From an uncultured Clostridia bacterium (GTDB lineage: Bacteria > Bacillota > Clostridia > Christensenellales > Aristaeellaceae), in the NCBI GenBank assembly GCA_946408995.1, contig CAMJUL010000042.1:1-34352 (forward strand): a stretch of DNA of 34,352 nucleotides. The letters are read 5' to 3'. Under the pieces are notes generated by a model that worked only from the letters and a program-made list of their open reading frames with translations, had not been told where the DNA came from and ran no database searches. Positions 1 to 7,190 of the stretch are shown one piece after another (the first letter of the stretch is position 1; each line of letters opens with the position of its first letter). Made by a program: the position numbers and the translations under genes.

Positions 1-115
1 ATTCTACAACAAAATGGAGCTTTCTTCCACCTCCTCAGTGGTCGATAGCTCCTTTATTTGTTGCTGGGGTTGTGCAACAGCCCCTTGATTGGAGAGGCAG
101 AAACGCTTCAGGCCG
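1..115. other. Left-edge non-coding stretch with nested inverted repeats; possible IS end
   Basis: No gene is supported here. Two inverted repeats are visible. GGGGTTG at 66-72 pairs with CAGCCCC at 78-84 around a TGCAA loop. GGAGCT and AGCTCC (17-22 and 47-52) enclose a smaller CCAC/GTGG pair. Read on the minus strand from 84 the sequence begins GGGGCTGTTGCA, which resembles the ends I associate with IS1182-type elements. The element body would then lie to the left, outside the window. There is no T-tract on either side, so it is not a standard terminator for the minus-strand gene that ends at 116. The IS reading is tentative. Confidence 0.3.
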
Positions 116-826
116 TCAGCGGACAGAAAAGACGATTTCCACTGTGGCGGAAACCGAGATGCCACCGCCAAGAAGAACGGTGGAGGCTTCTTCCACCATG
201 CCCTTCGCGTCTGCAGCAAGGGCGTAGCTCCGGGGGGAAACCGCGCCGGCCTGGGGCATCGTGACCGACTGGATCCCGGAAATCTCAAGGCCCAGCGCCG
301 CGCAGAGGGTGTCCGCCTTGGCCCGGGCGTCCTGGCAGGCCAGCGTCAGGGCCTGGGTGTAGGCGCTGTCGGTTTTTCCGGAGTGGAAGGTCAGGCCGTT
401 CATCTGGTTGGCACCGGCTTCGATGGCCCGGTCGATCAGGCTGCCGGCGGTTTCAAGGTTCCGTACCGTTACATTCAGGGTGTTGCTGACGTGGTAAACG
501 GGGGAAGCGGTCTGGGTACCGTCCGGCAAGGAATCGTACCTGTAGGAGGAATAGATGTTGAACTGGCCCGTTTCCAGGTCTTGCTCCAGGCAGCCCGCGT
601 CTTTGAGGGCTTCCAGCACCCGCTCCATCCGCTGGGCGTTTTCCTTTTGCGCCAGGGCCACGTCGGCATGCTCGGTCTCAACGCCAATGGAGAGAAGGGC
701 GTACTCCGCCTCCAAACGCACCTCGGCGGAACCCCGGACGGTCAGGCAGGAAGCGTCTTGCGCATGGGCGGCGCCCCCCCACAGGAGCAGGCAGAACAGG
801 CACAGAAGAGAAAAGGTCTTTTTCAT
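116..826 (-). CDS. Secreted SIMPL (DUF541) domain protein
   Basis: This 236-residue protein begins with a typical export signal: KK, a Leu/Cys-rich hydrophobic stretch, then an AHA-QD signal peptidase I site near residue 22. The mature part carries SIMPL/DUF541 features: an early VRGSAEV segment, a helical region with many Ala/Glu residues, and IEAGANQMNGLTF followed by a long Ala/Lys helix. SIMPL proteins are periplasmic or surface proteins of poorly defined, often stress-related function, so no specific role can be assigned. The start at 826 is chosen because AAGGAG lies just upstream and the signal peptide begins there; the open frame extends further upstream but without a ribosome site. 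It diverges from galE and has its own promoter. Confidence 0.85.
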   Translation of the reverse strand: MKKTFSLLCLFCLLLWGGAAHAQDASCLTVRGSAEVRLEAEYALLSIGVETEHADVALAQKENAQRMERVLEALKDAGCLEQDLETGQFNIYSSYRYDSLPDGTQTASPVYHVSNTLNVTVRNLETAGSLIDRAIEAGANQMNGLTFHSGKTDSAYTQALTLACQDARAKADTLCAALGLEISGIQSVTMPQAGAVSPRSYALAADAKGMVEEASTVLLGGGISVSATVEIVFSVR

Positions 827-877
827 GGGAACTCCTTTCTTCGCGGCGGGAAGGGATCTTTTGCGGCCGTTGCCGCT

Positions 878-906
878 ATTGTACGGCAGAGCGGCGAGGC
901 TTTCAA
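878..906 (-). promoter_or_regulatory. Sigma-A-type promoter for the SIMPL gene
   Basis: On the minus strand TTGAAA (plus 901-906) and TACAAT (plus 878-883) are separated by 17 bases. They lie about 50 bases upstream of the start codon at 826. Confidence 0.6.
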
Positions 907-983
907 GGGAGTTGGCCGGCTGGAAATGTAAATCTTCCGGGCGGGCAAAGCGTAACGGGAAAAGAGAAAGCATTCCGTTTGGA

Positions 984-1012
984 TTGACATTGACAGGCGC
1001 TTTTCTTATAAT
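984..1012 (+). promoter_or_regulatory. Consensus sigma-A promoter for galE
   Basis: TTGACA (984-989) and TATAAT (1007-1012) have exactly 17 bases between them, a perfect housekeeping promoter 60 bases before the galE start. A second TTGACA at 990-995 is at the wrong spacing (11 bases). Confidence 0.85.
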
Positions 1013-1071
1013 ATGCAAGGTACTAAACGGCGGTGACGGGCGGTGCCCGTACCGGAACAGGGGGAAACGGA

Positions 1072-2088
1072 ATGAAGGTTTTGCTGACGGGCGGGGCCGG
1101 GTTCATCGGCTCTCATACAGCGGTAGCTCTTTTGGAAGCGGGGCATGAAATTGTCGCCCTGGACAATCTGTACAACTCGTCGCCGGAAGCGCTGAAACGG
1201 GTGGAAGAAATCACGGGGAAAAAGGCGCCGCTGGTGGTGGGCGACTGCACCGACGAAAAGGACCTTCGGAAGGTATTTGAACAGTACGGTCACATTGACG
1301 CCGTGGTCCATTTCGCGGGCCTCAAGGCGGTAGGGGAATCGGTGCAAAAGCCGCTGGATTATTATCAGAACAATCTGGACTCCACCTTTACCCTTCTGAG
1401 GGTCATGAGGATGTATGGCTGCCATGCCCTGGTGTTTTCCTCCTCCGCGACCGTGTATGGGACCAACCAGGAGATGCCTCTGCGGGAGGATTTCCCGACC
1501 GGCTGCACCAGCCCTTATGGCTGGACCAAATGGATGAACGAGCAGGTCCTGACGGACTGCGCCCACGCGGATGAGAAGCTGAAGGTGGTCCTGCTCAGGT
1601 ATTTCAATCCCATCGGCGCCCATGAGAGCGGCAGGATCGGCGAGGATCCAGCGGGGATTCCCAACAACCTGATGCCCTTTATCTGCCAGGTGGCTTCCGG
1701 GAAACTGGATCATCTGAACGTGTTCGGCAGCGATTATCCCACCCCGGACGGCACGGGGGTCCGGGATTATATCCATGTGTGCGACCTGGCCGAAGGCCAT
1801 GTGGCCGCTCTGGAATACGCCATGGGCCACGCGGGCGTGGAGATCATCAACCTGGGCACGGGGGAAGGGTACAGCGTACTGGACATCGTGCATACCTTTG
1901 AACGGGTGAACGGACTCAAATTGCCGTATCAGATTACGGCCAGGAGGCCGGGCGACGTCGCCATCTGCTATTCGGACGTCACCAAGGCCGAGAGGCTTCT
2001 GCACTGGCACGCCAAGCGGAATCTGGAGGCCATGTGCAGGGATTCCTGGAACTGGCAGAAACACAATCCCCAAGGGTACGGGAAATAA
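1072..2088 (+). CDS. galE: UDP-glucose 4-epimerase
   Basis: This 338-residue cytoplasmic short-chain dehydrogenase/reductase interconverts UDP-glucose and UDP-galactose using bound NAD. The N-terminal nucleotide site TGGAGFIGS is intact. SSSATVYG supplies the catalytic Ser/Thr region, and YGWTK gives the YxxxK catalytic pair. RYFNPIGAH and the GVRDYIHVCDL segment are typical of bacterial GalE, and the length is standard. ATG 1072 is preferred over an upstream in-frame GTG at 1033 because AGGGGG lies 8 bases before it and the Rossmann strand begins immediately. It is monocistronic or nearly so: a consensus promoter precedes it and an intrinsic terminator follows 31 bases after the stop. It would link galactose metabolism and envelope sugar supply to the glycan genes downstream. 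Confidence 0.96.
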   Translation: MKVLLTGGAGFIGSHTAVALLEAGHEIVALDNLYNSSPEALKRVEEITGKKAPLVVGDCTDEKDLRKVFEQYGHIDAVVHFAGLKAVGESVQKPLDYYQNNLDSTFTLLRVMRMYGCHALVFSSSATVYGTNQEMPLREDFPTGCTSPYGWTKWMNEQVLTDCAHADEKLKVVLLRYFNPIGAHESGRIGEDPAGIPNNLMPFICQVASGKLDHLNVFGSDYPTPDGTGVRDYIHVCDLAEGHVAALEYAMGHAGVEIINLGTGEGYSVLDIVHTFERVNGLKLPYQITARRPGDVAICYSDVTKAERLLHWHAKRNLEAMCRDSWNWQKHNPQGYGK

Positions 2089-2119
2089 TACAGGGCATTC
2101 AGCCGGGGCTGAATGGTTG

Positions 2120-2166
2120 AACGGAGCAGGAAAAAAGACGTGTTCTTTCACAATGCTCCGTTTTTT
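2120..2166 (+). terminator. Intrinsic terminator after galE
   Basis: AACGGAGCA (2120-2128) pairs perfectly with TGCTCCGTT (2154-2162), with a further weak GAAA/TTTC stem inside. Six T residues (2161-2166) follow. A separate 8-base stem ATTCAGCC/GGCTGAAT lies just upstream (2098-2115). I saw no clear promoter between this terminator and tatD, so the downstream operon may rely on read-through or on a non-consensus promoter. Confidence 0.8.
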
Positions 2167-2230
2167 GCTGAAAACGGGGAGAGGACGGCTCCCCCGCAGG
2201 CCCGGGCCGGAGAGAAAGGAAACAAGACCG

Positions 2231-2998
2231 ATGCTTCAATTTATGGACGCCCATTGCCACCTGGAGGACGAGCGATTTGATGAGGACCGGGACGGGGCGA
2301 TCGAACGGATGCTTCAGGCGGGGGTCGTGGGCTGCGTGGACTGCGGCAGCGACCTTGAAAGCTCCCAAAGGGTACTGGAACTGAGCAGGCTCCATCCCAT
2401 GATCCACGCGGCCTGCGGGGTGCATCCCCACGAAGCCCAAAGGGCGGGGGAAGAGGCGCTTGCGGCGCTGGGGGAACTGCTGCGGGAGCCTGAGGTGTGC
2501 GCCCTTGGGGAGATCGGCCTGGATTATTATTATGACGGGGATTACCGGGAGACCCAAAAAAAGGTTCTGAGGGATCAAATGCAGCTTGCCCTTGAAAGGG
2601 ACCTGCCGGTGGTCTTCCACATCCGGGACGCCCATGGGGACATGCTGGAGATCCTCAGGGGGATGAATAAGCGTCCGACGGGGGTCGTACACTGCTTTTC
2701 CGGCTCGGCGGAGACGGCCCTGGAATACGTGCGCCTTGGCTTCCATATTTCCTTTGCGGGGCCCCTGACCTTTAAAAAAGCGCCGAACCTGGAAAGGGCC
2801 TGCGCGCTCGTTCCCCTGGACAGGCTGCTTGTGGAGACGGACAGCCCCTACATGGCGCCGGTGCCCTTCCGGGGCAAACGGAACGAACCCGCCTACGTTT
2901 ACCATGTGCTTGAGAAAATGGCCCTTCTGAGGGAAAAGTCCCTGGAGGAAATGGCCGGGATCACCCTGCAGAATACCCGGGAGGTGTACAGGCTGTGA
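2231..2998 (+). CDS. tatD: TatD-family metal-dependent deoxyribonuclease
   Basis: This 255-residue TIM-barrel hydrolase has the normal TatD length. It shows the N-terminal metal site DAHCHL (His8, His10), CALGEIGLDYYYD with the metal-bridging Glu, HIRDAH, VVHCFSG and the C-terminal ETDSPYMAP Asp motif. TatD proteins are cytoplasmic 3'-5' DNases or amidohydrolase-like enzymes with housekeeping roles in DNA repair. ATG 2231 is chosen because AAAGGA precedes it and the HxH motif starts at once; an in-frame ATG at 2117 has no support. The stop TGA (2996-2998) overlaps the GTG start of the GH2 gene in a GTGA arrangement, so the glycosidase is translationally coupled to this housekeeping gene. Confidence 0.95.
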   Translation: MLQFMDAHCHLEDERFDEDRDGAIERMLQAGVVGCVDCGSDLESSQRVLELSRLHPMIHAACGVHPHEAQRAGEEALAALGELLREPEVCALGEIGLDYYYDGDYRETQKKVLRDQMQLALERDLPVVFHIRDAHGDMLEILRGMNKRPTGVVHCFSGSAETALEYVRLGFHISFAGPLTFKKAPNLERACALVPLDRLLVETDSPYMAPVPFRGKRNEPAYVYHVLEKMALLREKSLEEMAGITLQNTREVYRL

Positions 2999-5900
2999 AA
3001 AAGTGCTGGAACGATGCCTGGCTCTTTGCGGAGACCGGGGCCGGCCTGTCTCCGGAGGAGGTTTGCAGGCAGAAATGGACGCTTGTCTCCCTTCCGCATG
3101 ATTTTCTGATCGCGGATGCGGACCGGCTGTACAGGGATGCGGACGGATGGTACCTGAAGACGCTTTTCCTGACCCCGGAGGAAGCCGGGATGGCGGTGGA
3201 AATCTGGTTTGACGGGGTGTACCAGGACGCCACGGTTTACGTGAACGGCGAAAAGCTGATGGACCATCCTTATGGCTATACCTCTTTTTGCGCAGACCTG
3301 ACCGGGCGCGTCCGCGCCGGGGAGAATCCCGTCCTCGTTCAGGTACGCCACAGGGCGCCCTGCAGCCGCTGGTATTCCGGCGCGGGGATCTTCAGGGACG
3401 TGACGCTGGTGATCCGGAACCGGGCGAGGCTGAAGAAGGACGGAGTGTATTTCCACGCTCGGCGCCTGAGCGAAGGGAAATGGCAGGTTCACGCGGAGGC
3501 GGAGACCCTTCAGGCCCCGGAAGGGGAGAAGGTCGCCTTTTTGCTGACCGGGAGGGACGATCAGCCTCTGGCAAAGGGGGAAAGCAGCGTACGGGACGGT
3601 TTGGCCGTCTGGGAAACGTTGGTGGAATCTGCCCCGGTCTGGTCGCTCCGGGACCCGGAATGGTGCCTGCTGACAGTAACGTACAGGGATGGGAGGGAGC
3701 AGTGCCGCGTAGGTTTCAGGGAGACGGAATTCACCCCGGATCAGGGCCTCTTTCTCAACGGGGAGCGGGTCAAGCTCCGGGGGGTCTGCCTGCATCATGA
3801 CCTTGGGGCTCTCGGGGCGGCCTTCCACGAAAAAGCCCTCCGCCGGCAGCTGACGCTGATGAAGCGGATGGGGGCCAACGCGGTGCGCACCGCCCACAAC
3901 CCGCCCGCGAGGCAGCTGATGGACCTGTGCGACGAAATGGGGCTTCTGGTGGTCAGCGAGCTGTACGATATGTGGGAGCGGCCCAAGACGGCCTTCGATC
4001 ACGCGCGGTTCTTTGAAAAGGATTACGCGCAGAATACCGCGGAATGGGTGTGCCGGGACCGGAACCATCCGAGCCTTTTGATGTGGTCCATCGGCAACGA
4101 GATCCAGGACATGCACGTTTCGGAACGGGGGGCCCATTGGACAAGGGCCCTTGGGGAGGAGGTCCTCTCGCACGATCCCCTGGGGAACGGCAGGGTGACC
4201 TTCGGCAGCAACTATATGCCCTGGGAGGGCGCCCAGCGGTGCGCCATGATCAACGGGACGCCGGGCTACAACTATGGGGAGAAATACTACGCCCCCCATC
4301 ACCTTGCCCATCCGGACTGGGTGATCTACGGCAGCGAGACGGCCTCCCATCTGCAGAGCAGAGGGATCTATCATTTTCCAAAGGGCGAGGACCTTCTGTC
4401 GGACGAGGATTTTCAGTGCTCTGCGCTGGGCAATTCCAAAACAAGCTGGGGGACCCAGGACGCCGAGAAAATGCTGCGGGAGGAAGAGGAGCGCCCCTAT
4501 ACCCTGGGCCAGTTCATCTGGAGCGGGGTGGACTACATCGGGGAGCCTACCCCTTATCATACCCGCTGCTGCTATTTCGGGCAGGCAGACACCGCCTGCT
4601 TCCCCAAGGACACCTATTATATGTACCGGGCGGCCTGGTCCGGGGAAAAGGTGCTTCACATCGGCGTCTACTGGGACTGGAATCCGGGACAGACGGTAGA
4701 TGTGCCGGTGTGGACCAACATGGAGGAAGTGGAGCTGTTCCTGAACGGACGCTCCCTGGGCAGAAAACAACGGGGACGCGGGTACAGCTGCGTCTTTGAG
4801 GTCCCCTATGAGCCGGGGATCCTTCTGGCGGTGGGAAGAAACGGGGACGGAGAGACCCTCGAGGACCGAAGGGAATCCTTTGGGGACAGCGTCCGCCTCA
4901 TTGCGGAGTGGGAGGAGGAGAGCCTGCAGGCCGACGGCGAGGACATGGCTTTCCTGACGGTCCGCGCGGTGGACGCAAAGGGGAGGACCGTGGAAAACGC
5001 GTCGGACCGGGTGACGGTCGCCCTGTCCGGTCCCGGGTGCGTCCTGGGCATGGACAACGGGGACAGCACCGACACGGACGGTTATCAGGTCCTGTCCCGG
5101 AGGCTGTTTTCCGGCAGGCTGCTGGTGATCCTCGGCGCCCTGAACGCCCCGGGCACCCTGGAGGCAGCTTTGACGGCACCCGGACTTGAGGGAGTCACAG
5201 TCCGCATCCCGGTGCGGCCCGCCTCCGGGCCGGAGGAGGGCCGGGTGCGGATTCCGTTCCCGCTGCGCTCTGCACCGGCGGTGGAAAAACGGGAGCCGAG
5301 GAAGATCGAGCTTACCCGTCTGGACGCGGGCCCCCTGACCGGGGACCATGACACGGCGGTGTTTGAATACCGGCTCTGTCCCGAGGGAAGCCGGGGAGAG
5401 GTGTCTTTCCGTACGTCCAATCCGGCCGGGATCCCCATCCCTTACGCTGCTGTCTGCCAGGAGGACGGACGGGTCCTTGTCCGGGCCCTCGGGGACGGCA
5501 GGATCATGCTTCGGGCCACCTGGGGGGAGACGCATCCGAGGGTCCTGTCCGTGATGGACCTGGAGGCGCAGGGACTTGGGAAAGCGCCGCTGGATCCCTA
5601 TGCCTTTGTCTCCGCGGGTCTGGCGGACCTTCGGGAGGGGGAGATCACACCCGGGAACGAGCAGGGAATCTCCTTCAGCAGGGACGGATGGAGCATGGCC
5701 GGCTTTTCCAACGTGGACTTTGGCAGGGACGGCTCCGATGAGGTGACCCTGCCTGTGTTCGCGCTGGACGACAGGGAATACCGCATCGCCCTCTGGGACG
5801 GGGCGCCCGGGGCGGGAGGGAAGCAGATCACGGCGCTCCGGTATCAAAAAAAGAGCGTCTGGAATGTGTACCAGGAGGAGACCTGGAGGCTTCCTGTGCG

Positions 5901-6363
5901 CCTGAAGGGCATCCACACCCTCTGCTTCTCCATGGAGGAAAAGATCCACCTGAAGGGATTTTGCTTCACCCGTCAGTCAAGAAGCGAAAGACCCGTCTGC
6001 GCAGGGGAGGCCGACCGGATCTATGGGGACCATTTCCGCAAGGACGGGGACGCGGTCCTGGATATCGGCAACAACGTGACGGTCGCCTTTGAGGCGATGG
6101 ACTTTGGAGGAGGGGGCAGGGCCTTTTTGAACCTGGAGGGCGCCACCCCCCTGGAGTCCAATCCGGTGGCCCTGCGCCTTCGCGGCCCGGACGGAACGGA
6201 GCAAGTGGCCATGCTGCCCTTTGAGGGGCGGGACCATCTGAGGGGCTGGAGGCGATTCCCTGTGACCCTGCCGGCGGGACGGGGCGAAATGTCCTTCGTA
6301 TTCCTGCCGGGATGCCGCTTTGACTTCTACGGGTTCCGTTTGGAACGGGAGGAAGACCGATGA
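2995..6363 (+). CDS. Long GH2-family beta-glycosidase (beta-galactosidase-like) with extra C-terminal modules
   Basis: This 1122-residue enzyme has no signal peptide, so it is predicted to be cytoplasmic. Residues 1-140 form the jelly-roll sugar-binding domain and 150-245 the Ig-like domain. The TIM barrel runs from about 250 to 560. It has the GH2 signature VRTAHNPPA (298-306), the acid/base Glu369 in WSIGNEI and the probable nucleophile Glu448 in YGSETAS. A DUF4982-like domain (VPVWTNMEEVELFLNGRSLG) and an Ig-like domain (LQADGEDMAFLTVRAVDAKG) follow. The last ~370 residues add beta-rich segments that look like CBM6/CBM35-type modules (GWSMAGFSNVDFG and FEAMDFGGGG). The substrate is a beta-galactoside, glucuronide or xyloside; sequence alone does not decide. 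GTG 2995 has GGGAGG upstream and overlaps tatD; its stop overlaps the next ATG (ATGA). Confidence 0.9.
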   Translation: MKKCWNDAWLFAETGAGLSPEEVCRQKWTLVSLPHDFLIADADRLYRDADGWYLKTLFLTPEEAGMAVEIWFDGVYQDATVYVNGEKLMDHPYGYTSFCADLTGRVRAGENPVLVQVRHRAPCSRWYSGAGIFRDVTLVIRNRARLKKDGVYFHARRLSEGKWQVHAEAETLQAPEGEKVAFLLTGRDDQPLAKGESSVRDGLAVWETLVESAPVWSLRDPEWCLLTVTYRDGREQCRVGFRETEFTPDQGLFLNGERVKLRGVCLHHDLGALGAAFHEKALRRQLTLMKRMGANAVRTAHNPPARQLMDLCDEMGLLVVSELYDMWERPKTAFDHARFFEKDYAQNTAEWVCRDRNHPSLLMWSIGNEIQDMHVSERGAHWTRALGEEVLSHDPLGNGRVTFGSNYMPWEGAQRCAMINGTPGYNYGEKYYAPHHLAHPDWVIYGSETASHLQSRGIYHFPKGEDLLSDEDFQCSALGNSKTSWGTQDAEKMLREEEERPYTLGQFIWSGVDYIGEPTPYHTRCCYFGQADTACFPKDTYYMYRAAWSGEKVLHIGVYWDWNPGQTVDVPVWTNMEEVELFLNGRSLGRKQRGRGYSCVFEVPYEPGILLAVGRNGDGETLEDRRESFGDSVRLIAEWEEESLQADGEDMAFLTVRAVDAKGRTVENASDRVTVALSGPGCVLGMDNGDSTDTDGYQVLSRRLFSGRLLVILGALNAPGTLEAALTAPGLEGVTVRIPVRPASGPEEGRVRIPFPLRSAPAVEKREPRKIELTRLDAGPLTGDHDTAVFEYRLCPEGSRGEVSFRTSNPAGIPIPYAAVCQEDGRVLVRALGDGRIMLRATWGETHPRVLSVMDLEAQGLGKAPLDPYAFVSAGLADLREGEITPGNEQGISFSRDGWSMAGFSNVDFGRDGSDEVTLPVFALDDREYRIALWDGAPGAGGKQITALRYQKKSVWNVYQEETWRLPVRLKGIHTLCFSMEEKIHLKGFCFTRQSRSERPVCAGEADRIYGDHFRKDGDAVLDIGNNVTVAFEAMDFGGGGRAFLNLEGATPLESNPVALRLRGPDGTEQVAMLPFEGRDHLRGWRRFPVTLPAGRGEMSFVFLPGCRFDFYGFRLEREEDR

Positions 6364-7190
6364 TTTTTGAAAACGCGCCGTTTGAGCATCGGGAGGTGCT
6401 GCCGGGGGTATTCCTTATGCGGGATCCCATGGGCGTATGCATGACGCTGCTTCGCGGCAGCCGGGAAGCGCTGCTCGTGGATACGGGATACGGGCTGGGA
6501 AACGCGCGGCGGGCGGCGGAAACCCTGGCGAAAGGGCCGCTCCGGGTGCTCCTGACCCACGGGCATCATGACCATGCACTGGGAGCCCTGGATTTTGACA
6601 GCGTGCTGCTTTCCAAAGAGGACAGGGAGGTATACCGGACCTATACCGGCCGTGCGTGGCGGGAAAGGGTGCTCGCGCAGGCCGCGCAAAAGGGATTTCT
6701 GCTTGGGCCGGAACAGGAAAAGCGTTATCTGGGATTTCCCGTGCCGGCGCCGGAATCCATCGGGGAGATGGACCTGGATCTGGGGGGAATGACCGCCCGG
6801 GTTCTGCCCTGCCCGGGGCATACGCCCGGAAGTCTTCTGGTCTATGTGCCGGAGCGGAAACTGCTCCTGACGGGGGACAACTGGAACCCCTGTACCTGGC
6901 TGTTTTTTCCGGAGGCGCTGGGGGCCCGCGGCCTCAGGGACGGGATGCGCCGTTTTCTGGAACTGGATTTCGATTACGCCCTTTGCGGGCATTCCTTCGC
7001 GCTGGAGGACGCCGGGCGGGTCCGGACCTTCTTTGACGGCCTGACGGACACGGCGCTTGAGGGCGCTTCCTCCTGTCCTGAGGGGGACCGGGTCGGGAAA
7101 AAGACGCGCAGGGCGCTTTTACCCAAGGAGCAGATCTTTGTGTTTGACTGGGATAAATACCAGGCGGAAAGGGGAGCCGGAGATGAATAA
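6360..7190 (+). CDS. MBL-fold metallo-hydrolase in a glycosidase operon
   Basis: This is a 276-residue cytoplasmic metallo-beta-lactamase-fold protein. The dinuclear zinc motif LLTHGHHDHALG (His67, His69, Asp71, His72) is complete. LPCPGHTPGSL supplies the third-strand His, LLLTGDNW the bridging Asp, and ALCGHSFAL a late His. Known relatives include glyoxalase II, lactonases and esterases. The substrate here is not predictable, but translational coupling on both sides with sugar hydrolases (ATGA overlap with GH2, 8-base overlap with GH39) suggests a role on a sugar lactone, ester or thioester. Nothing indicates antibiotic resistance. The C-terminal ~40 residues (GDRVGKKTRRALLPKEQIFVF) are Lys/Arg-rich and I do not recognise them. 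Confidence 0.85.
   Translation: MIFENAPFEHREVLPGVFLMRDPMGVCMTLLRGSREALLVDTGYGLGNARRAAETLAKGPLRVLLTHGHHDHALGALDFDSVLLSKEDREVYRTYTGRAWRERVLAQAAQKGFLLGPEQEKRYLGFPVPAPESIGEMDLDLGGMTARVLPCPGHTPGSLLVYVPERKLLLTGDNWNPCTWLFFPEALGARGLRDGMRRFLELDFDYALCGHSFALEDAGRVRTFFDGLTDTALEGASSCPEGDRVGKKTRRALLPKEQIFVFDWDKYQAERGAGDE

Noticed and set aside
1033..1071. GTG at 1033 as the galE start
   Set aside because: It would add 13 Gly/Thr-rich residues before the nucleotide-binding strand and lacks the AGGGGG site that precedes ATG 1072.
2098..2115. ATTCAGCC/GGCTGAAT stem as the galE terminator
   Set aside because: The loop is only two bases and no T-tract follows. The stem at 2120-2166 is the better terminator.
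2899..5949. Very long open frame on the minus strand opposite the GH2 gene, and similar ones opposite GH67, the lipoprotein and the binding-protein genes
   Set aside because: High GC and codon bias leave the antisense frame free of stops. The products are Pro/Arg/Gly/His-rich with no domain, and there are no ribosome sites.
6360..7190. Antibiotic-resistance metallo-beta-lactamase
   Set aside because: There is no export signal and the gene is embedded in a sugar operon. The MBL fold has many other functions.
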